In this document: piece after piece, positions 60,264-64,000 of the stretch | Numbering within the stretch: the first letter of the stretch is position 1 | How the letters are laid out: each line of letters opens with the position of its first letter | Notes under the pieces: model-generated | Seen by the model: the letters and a program-made list of their open reading frames with translations, nothing else | The model's database searches: none | What the model was told of the DNA's origin: nothing | Made by a program: the position numbers and the translations under genes | DNA from: Paenibacillus sp. HWE-109 | GTDB lineage: Bacteria > Bacillota > Bacilli > Paenibacillales > NBRC-103111 | Direction: 5' to 3' | DNA length: 64,000 bases | Assembly (NCBI RefSeq): GCF_022163125.1 | Contig: NZ_CP091881.1 | Span: forward strand, 8,014,501-8,078,500

Positions 60264-62237
60264 TTGAGTATAAACCAAATATTAAATAACGAATTATTTG
60301 AAACATATCAGCAGATATCATTTCAAATTAATAGTATTCAAGGAAATTCTAGTTCGATTGAAGAGAAAAAAGCTTTAATGAAGAAATTACGTCAACAATA
60401 TGAAAATAAACTTGTTACTTATAACAAAATAGCTAATGAATTTGCGAATTTGTTTATGAAAAAAGAAAAGCTAGATGATCATATAATCACAGCAAGAATA
60501 GGTAGTCCTACATACTATGGAAATCAACCAAAGGATTACTTATGGTCAGGTATTTCTATCGACAATGATAAATCATTTAGTTTTCAATACTCTTGGGTTT
60601 TCCAAAAGGGAGTATTTGAAGTTACTTTTTGTTTTGGTTCTGGGGGTACATCTTCTGGCAAAATAGAGAATTGGAAAAAGGAAGAAAAAGAACAAAGAAT
60701 GCGATTAATGGAACGAAAGTTTCTTGAGATCCTTGAAAATAATTCATATCGTGAAATAATAGAAAAATTACTTCAGCAAGAAGGCTTTGTTCTTACAGCG
60801 GAATGGCTAAATACTAGTAGTCAAAGTATTTCAAATATGGATGAGTTTCTAAACCGAATACGCGAAAAAACGGGAGCAAAGTCAGGGATCACTCGTTATT
60901 TCAAACAAGAAGAACTTTTAGGAGCAGAATTTAATCTAGAAGAAAAGATCTTTCGCTATTTTGATATATTTAGACCTGTTTGGGATAAGATGCAAGAAAT
61001 TAAAAATGGTATAGATTATTCTGAAATCGAATCTTCTGGATCTGAGGAATATGACTATTTATTCACACCTCTAGTAGATGAACTAACAGTAATTGAACGA
61101 ATAACCACGATCAAGAACTTCATCGCCGGCAAAGGGTTTATGTACCCCAACCACTGGATCGAGAACTTCTTCCTATCTCTAAAAGCAAAGCCATTCGTCA
61201 TCTTGGCAGGTGTCTCCGGCACAGGCAAAACAAAGCTCGTAAAGCTATTCGCTGAGGCAGTTGGAGCAACAGCGAGTAATGGCCAATTCTCTTTGATTCC
61301 CGTGAGACCAGATTGGAGCGATCCATCAGATCTCTTGGGTTATAAAGATTTGTCTGGGGCTTTTCGTCCGGGGAAGTTAACGGAAGTGTTGGTTGAGGCT
61401 TCAAAACCCGAAAATCAACATAAGCCCTATTTTATATGCTTAGATGAGATGAATTTGGCAAGGGTTGAGCATTATTTCAGTGATTTGCTGAGTGTACTTG
61501 AGACGCAAGAGTGGGATAACCAGCGGATTGTAACAACGCCACTTATACATAAGGACTCGCTGCAAAATGAGTCAGATAAAGAAGTGTACGGCAACTTACA
61601 TTTGCCAGACAATGTGTACATCGTGGGAACAGTGAATATGGATGAGACGACGCATCCTTTTAGCAAAAAGGTATTGGATCGCGCCAACACCATCGAGTTT
61701 AACTATATAGATCTTGGTCAGTATCCATCGATTGAAACAGAACTGGCAGATGGGGCTACTGCTCTGCCACCTAATGCCTTATTACGAAGTGAGTACCTGC
61801 AGTTGGTAGATGTTTATCGTGACTACAAGCAGTTAACCGAAGAGACGACGGAGTTGTTGGTCAAAATCAATGGCATTTTGGAACAGATTCATTCGCATGT
61901 AGGGTTCAGGATTCGGGATGCGGTGTGTTTTTATATGATTTATAATGAGCGGTTTGCGTTGCTTAGTAAGGAAGCGGCATTTGATATGCAGTTGTTGCAG
62001 AAGATTTTGCCTCGTATCCAGGGGAGCAGTTCATCTGTGAAGAAAGCTTTGCTTCAATTAATGCAAGTGACTCAGGATCGGAGCTTGCCTATTTCGGAAT
62101 ACATGGAAGATGCCTCGAAACTGTATTTATCCATGGAAACGCTAGCCGCTGCCAAATATCCACAAAGCGCAAGAAAAATCGCCTTCATGCTACGGAGGTT
62201 AGAAGAAGATGGCTTTACCTCATACTGGCTCTCTTAA
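60264..62237 (+). CDS. McrB-type AAA+ GTPase
   Basis: About 657 residues, TTG 60264 with GGGGAGG 6 bases upstream. The N-terminal half is a recognition domain of the MrcB type (ITARIGSPTYYGNQPKDYLW, FQYSWVFQKGVFEVTFCFGS). The AAA+ core has Walker A GVSGTGKTK at about 316, ICLDEMNLARVEHYFSDLLS as Walker B and the McrB signature GTVNMDETTHPFSKKVLDRA. McrB uses GTP to move DNA and calls in a nuclease partner, here the overlapping DUF2357 gene. Base composition shifts from AT-rich to balanced at about 61085, between recognition and motor parts. Confidence 0.88.
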   Translation: MSINQILNNELFETYQQISFQINSIQGNSSSIEEKKALMKKLRQQYENKLVTYNKIANEFANLFMKKEKLDDHIITARIGSPTYYGNQPKDYLWSGISIDNDKSFSFQYSWVFQKGVFEVTFCFGSGGTSSGKIENWKKEEKEQRMRLMERKFLEILENNSYREIIEKLLQQEGFVLTAEWLNTSSQSISNMDEFLNRIREKTGAKSGITRYFKQEELLGAEFNLEEKIFRYFDIFRPVWDKMQEIKNGIDYSEIESSGSEEYDYLFTPLVDELTVIERITTIKNFIAGKGFMYPNHWIENFFLSLKAKPFVILAGVSGTGKTKLVKLFAEAVGATASNGQFSLIPVRPDWSDPSDLLGYKDLSGAFRPGKLTEVLVEASKPENQHKPYFICLDEMNLARVEHYFSDLLSVLETQEWDNQRIVTTPLIHKDSLQNESDKEVYGNLHLPDNVYIVGTVNMDETTHPFSKKVLDRANTIEFNYIDLGQYPSIETELADGATALPPNALLRSEYLQLVDVYRDYKQLTEETTELLVKINGILEQIHSHVGFRIRDAVCFYMIYNERFALLSKEAAFDMQLLQKILPRIQGSSSSVKKALLQLMQVTQDRSLPISEYMEDASKLYLSMETLAAAKYPQSARKIAFMLRRLEEDGFTSYWLS

Positions 62238-64000
62238 TCAAAGTACGGAGTTACTTCGAATCGAGACGAATCTGTTCAATCTCTATATTCAGGGCAAACC
62301 GTTTCATCCAACGGTTGAGACGCTTAATCTTCATCGGAAAGAGGATGAGGCGTGGGTAGATGCCCATTTTCATGCTGCACCGCTTGCAGACTCTTTGGTC
62401 ATTGAGACTATTTCCGTATTCTCCCATGAACAGGGTGCACTTCAAAGTTGGAGTTCGGGCGATGCATGTTCGCCGACTTTTTATGAAACTCAGGCCTATG
62501 AGTTGGTTATCGAGAAGAAGGCGGATATCCCCTTAACATTTCATCATGATAACATTCTTGTGAGACAAGCTATTAAACCACTTGGAAAAATGATTTTGTC
62601 GGGAATTCTTAATTTTCAAAATGAAGTTGGCCTCTCTGAACTTGAGCTTCGATTGAATGGAGAGGCTATTTTTCGTCTGCAATTGGAGATTTTTCCGGCC
62701 AAAATAGATTATAAGAATGACTATCAAATGATTCTTAATGATGTTAATGAGCAAATTTATAATCTATCTTTTGATTTTCTGCGTAAAACGTACAATCTGA
62801 CGGGATTGAAAGAAACGAATCATCAGAGTTTGACGGAGTATTTTACGATTTTGCAGCATGTGTTTGCGCAGCTTGTGCAGGCTATAGAGAGAATTAAGCT
62901 ATCGCCTCATGCTAAGCTCCAGAGCGAGAATCGTCTGGTAGATGCAGCGCGTGTAAAAAGAGCAGGAAAAGAGAACATTGCTTTCCTAGCCAAACGACCA
63001 CAGCTCCTAGCCAAGGACTCGGTGAACGGCATTATTGAGGTTGATGGCCAGCGTTTTACTCCGACACATTTGTTAGAGAGCAGACGTCATGTTGATTATG
63101 ATACTGCCGAGAATCGTTTTGTGAAATGGGTGCTCGTACGAATTGGGCAGAAGTTGAAGGATGTTAAAGTACGTCTAGCTGAAAAAGGTCGTGCCCAAGA
63201 CCCTGAGCTTACGAAGAAACTCAACTTGATGATGAGTCAGGTGCAACGGCTGTTGCAGCATGATTTTCTGCGAGTTGGTGAGATGAAGCAGCTTTCGATT
63301 TCTCTGGTCTTGCAGATGGCATCGGGCTACCGAGAAGTATATCGATATTATTTAATGTTGTTAAAAGGTTTGTCGATCCAGAATGATCTGTTCCGTCTAT
63401 CTATGAAAGATTTGGCCCAACTCTATGAATACTGGTGCTTTTTGAAGATACATCATCTTTTAAGCAAGAAGTATGAACTGCTTAAACAGGATATCATCCG
63501 CATTAATCGGAGTGGACTGTTCGTTACGTTGGATAAATCGCAGCAGGCGAAGATGGTATATAAAAACCCAATGAACGGGGAGATATTTACCCTCTTTTAT
63601 AACGCATTGCCTAAAGGGGACCGGAGTCAGACGCTGGCGCAGCGGCCGGATAATGTGCTTACGTTGAAGAAGAATGACGCCGCGGCGGAGTATAAGTATA
63701 TTTTCGATGCTAAGTATCGCATTAACCCTGCTTATGAGGGGACTCCTTATTTCGAGCGATATCGGATGCCGGGCCCCGAAGAGGATGATATCAATACGAT
63801 GCATCGTTATCGAGATGCGATTGTGTATTCGGAGGGGCAGGGTAAAGAGTATGAACGCAGCATGTTTGGGGCGTATGTGTTGTTTCCCTATCATGATGAA
63901 GAGCGTTTCCAGCAGCATAAGTTTTATAAGAGTGTGGAGCTCATTAATATTGGGGCTTTTCCTTTTTTGCCGAATTCGACGAGCTTGATGGAGAAGTTTT
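62209..64000 (+). CDS. DUF2357-type PD-(D/E)XK nuclease, partner of McrB (partial)
   Basis: Open from ATG 62209 to the right edge (597 codons, no stop), so the C-terminus is missing. GGAGG lies 10 bases upstream inside the mcrB-like gene, which it overlaps by 29 bases. The N-terminal part is beta-rich (ETNLFNLYIQGKPFHPTVET); the middle is helical with LLESRRHVDYDTAENRFVKW, typical of DUF2357 proteins; the nuclease core has EYKYIFDAKYRI, with D-x-K ligands, and MHRYRDAIVYS. It should be the DNA-cutting subunit of a McrBC-like or LlaJI-like system. Confidence 0.85.
   Translation, partial: MALPHTGSLNQSTELLRIETNLFNLYIQGKPFHPTVETLNLHRKEDEAWVDAHFHAAPLADSLVIETISVFSHEQGALQSWSSGDACSPTFYETQAYELVIEKKADIPLTFHHDNILVRQAIKPLGKMILSGILNFQNEVGLSELELRLNGEAIFRLQLEIFPAKIDYKNDYQMILNDVNEQIYNLSFDFLRKTYNLTGLKETNHQSLTEYFTILQHVFAQLVQAIERIKLSPHAKLQSENRLVDAARVKRAGKENIAFLAKRPQLLAKDSVNGIIEVDGQRFTPTHLLESRRHVDYDTAENRFVKWVLVRIGQKLKDVKVRLAEKGRAQDPELTKKLNLMMSQVQRLLQHDFLRVGEMKQLSISLVLQMASGYREVYRYYLMLLKGLSIQNDLFRLSMKDLAQLYEYWCFLKIHHLLSKKYELLKQDIIRINRSGLFVTLDKSQQAKMVYKNPMNGEIFTLFYNALPKGDRSQTLAQRPDNVLTLKKNDAAAEYKYIFDAKYRINPAYEGTPYFERYRMPGPEEDDINTMHRYRDAIVYSEGQGKEYERSMFGAYVLFPYHDEERFQQHKFYKSVELINIGAFPFLPNSTSLMEKF

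Noticed and set aside
1..64000. tRNA or rRNA genes
   Set aside because: No cloverleaf or rRNA signature was recognised on either strand by eye.

Overview
The window looks like a chromosome segment of a spore-forming Bacillota bacterium, most probably Paenibacillus or a close relative. The reasons are a giant exported protein with three C-terminal SLH modules, a membrane-bound AraC regulator, a copper-amine-oxidase-type stalk domain, YerB/YerC/YqfQ-type genes, strong AGGAGG-like ribosome sites and frequent TTG/GTG starts. All names come from reading the sequence by eye; no database search was run.

Layout. (1) 1-16.45 kb is core-like with moderate GC: a YerB-type lipoprotein (partial), an orphan solute-binding protein, a membrane AraC regulator, a HupE/UreJ-type membrane protein, a 1827-residue lamin-tail/metallophosphoesterase/SLH surface protein, a Gly-rich YqfQ-like protein, YerC, a CbiX-type chelatase overlapping a DgkB-type lipid kinase, and RlmD. 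(2) From the 3' end of rlmD to about 38.5 kb is an AT-rich accessory region. Nearly all its genes lie on the + strand and are short: immunity-like proteins, four lipoproteins, small membrane proteins, an R2K-type ATP-grasp enzyme, a TlpA-type thioredoxin, an O-methyltransferase and a YoaP-type acetyltransferase. It is punctuated by a 16-bp dyad TAAAA-N6-TTTTA (ten exact and several near copies), usually at or just after a stop codon. A 15-bp core from the rlmD 3' end recurs at 19.36, 23.86 and 34.09 kb, the last two inside a 269-bp direct repeat. The region also holds a 1.1-kb-residue-scale HEAT-like gene (about 1125 residues), an ORF-less group II intron, a matrixin-type protease and several frameshifted genes.

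(3) 38.6-51.4 kb is mixed: a frameshifted APH-type kinase, an azoreductase/ArsR/AHSA1 cluster, an Lrp regulator divergent from a drug-efflux MFS protein, a WYL regulator divergent from a VOC protein, a degenerate second copy of the WYL gene, and a truncated sensor gene.

(4) 51.7-64 kb is an AT-rich defence island on the + strand: a PD-(D/E)XK nuclease, a 5-cytosine methyltransferase, a large protein with a GHKL ATPase module at each end, a response-receiver protein, an McrB-type AAA+ GTPase and a DUF2357-type nuclease that runs off the right edge. Composition changes inside the mcrB-like gene near 61.09 kb, which suggests the AT-rich block was recombined into an existing mcrB/DUF2357 pair. 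The main candidates for something undescribed are the dyad-punctuated cassette array with tandem rlmD-end cores, and the defence island that couples restriction-modification genes to a kinase/receiver pair.
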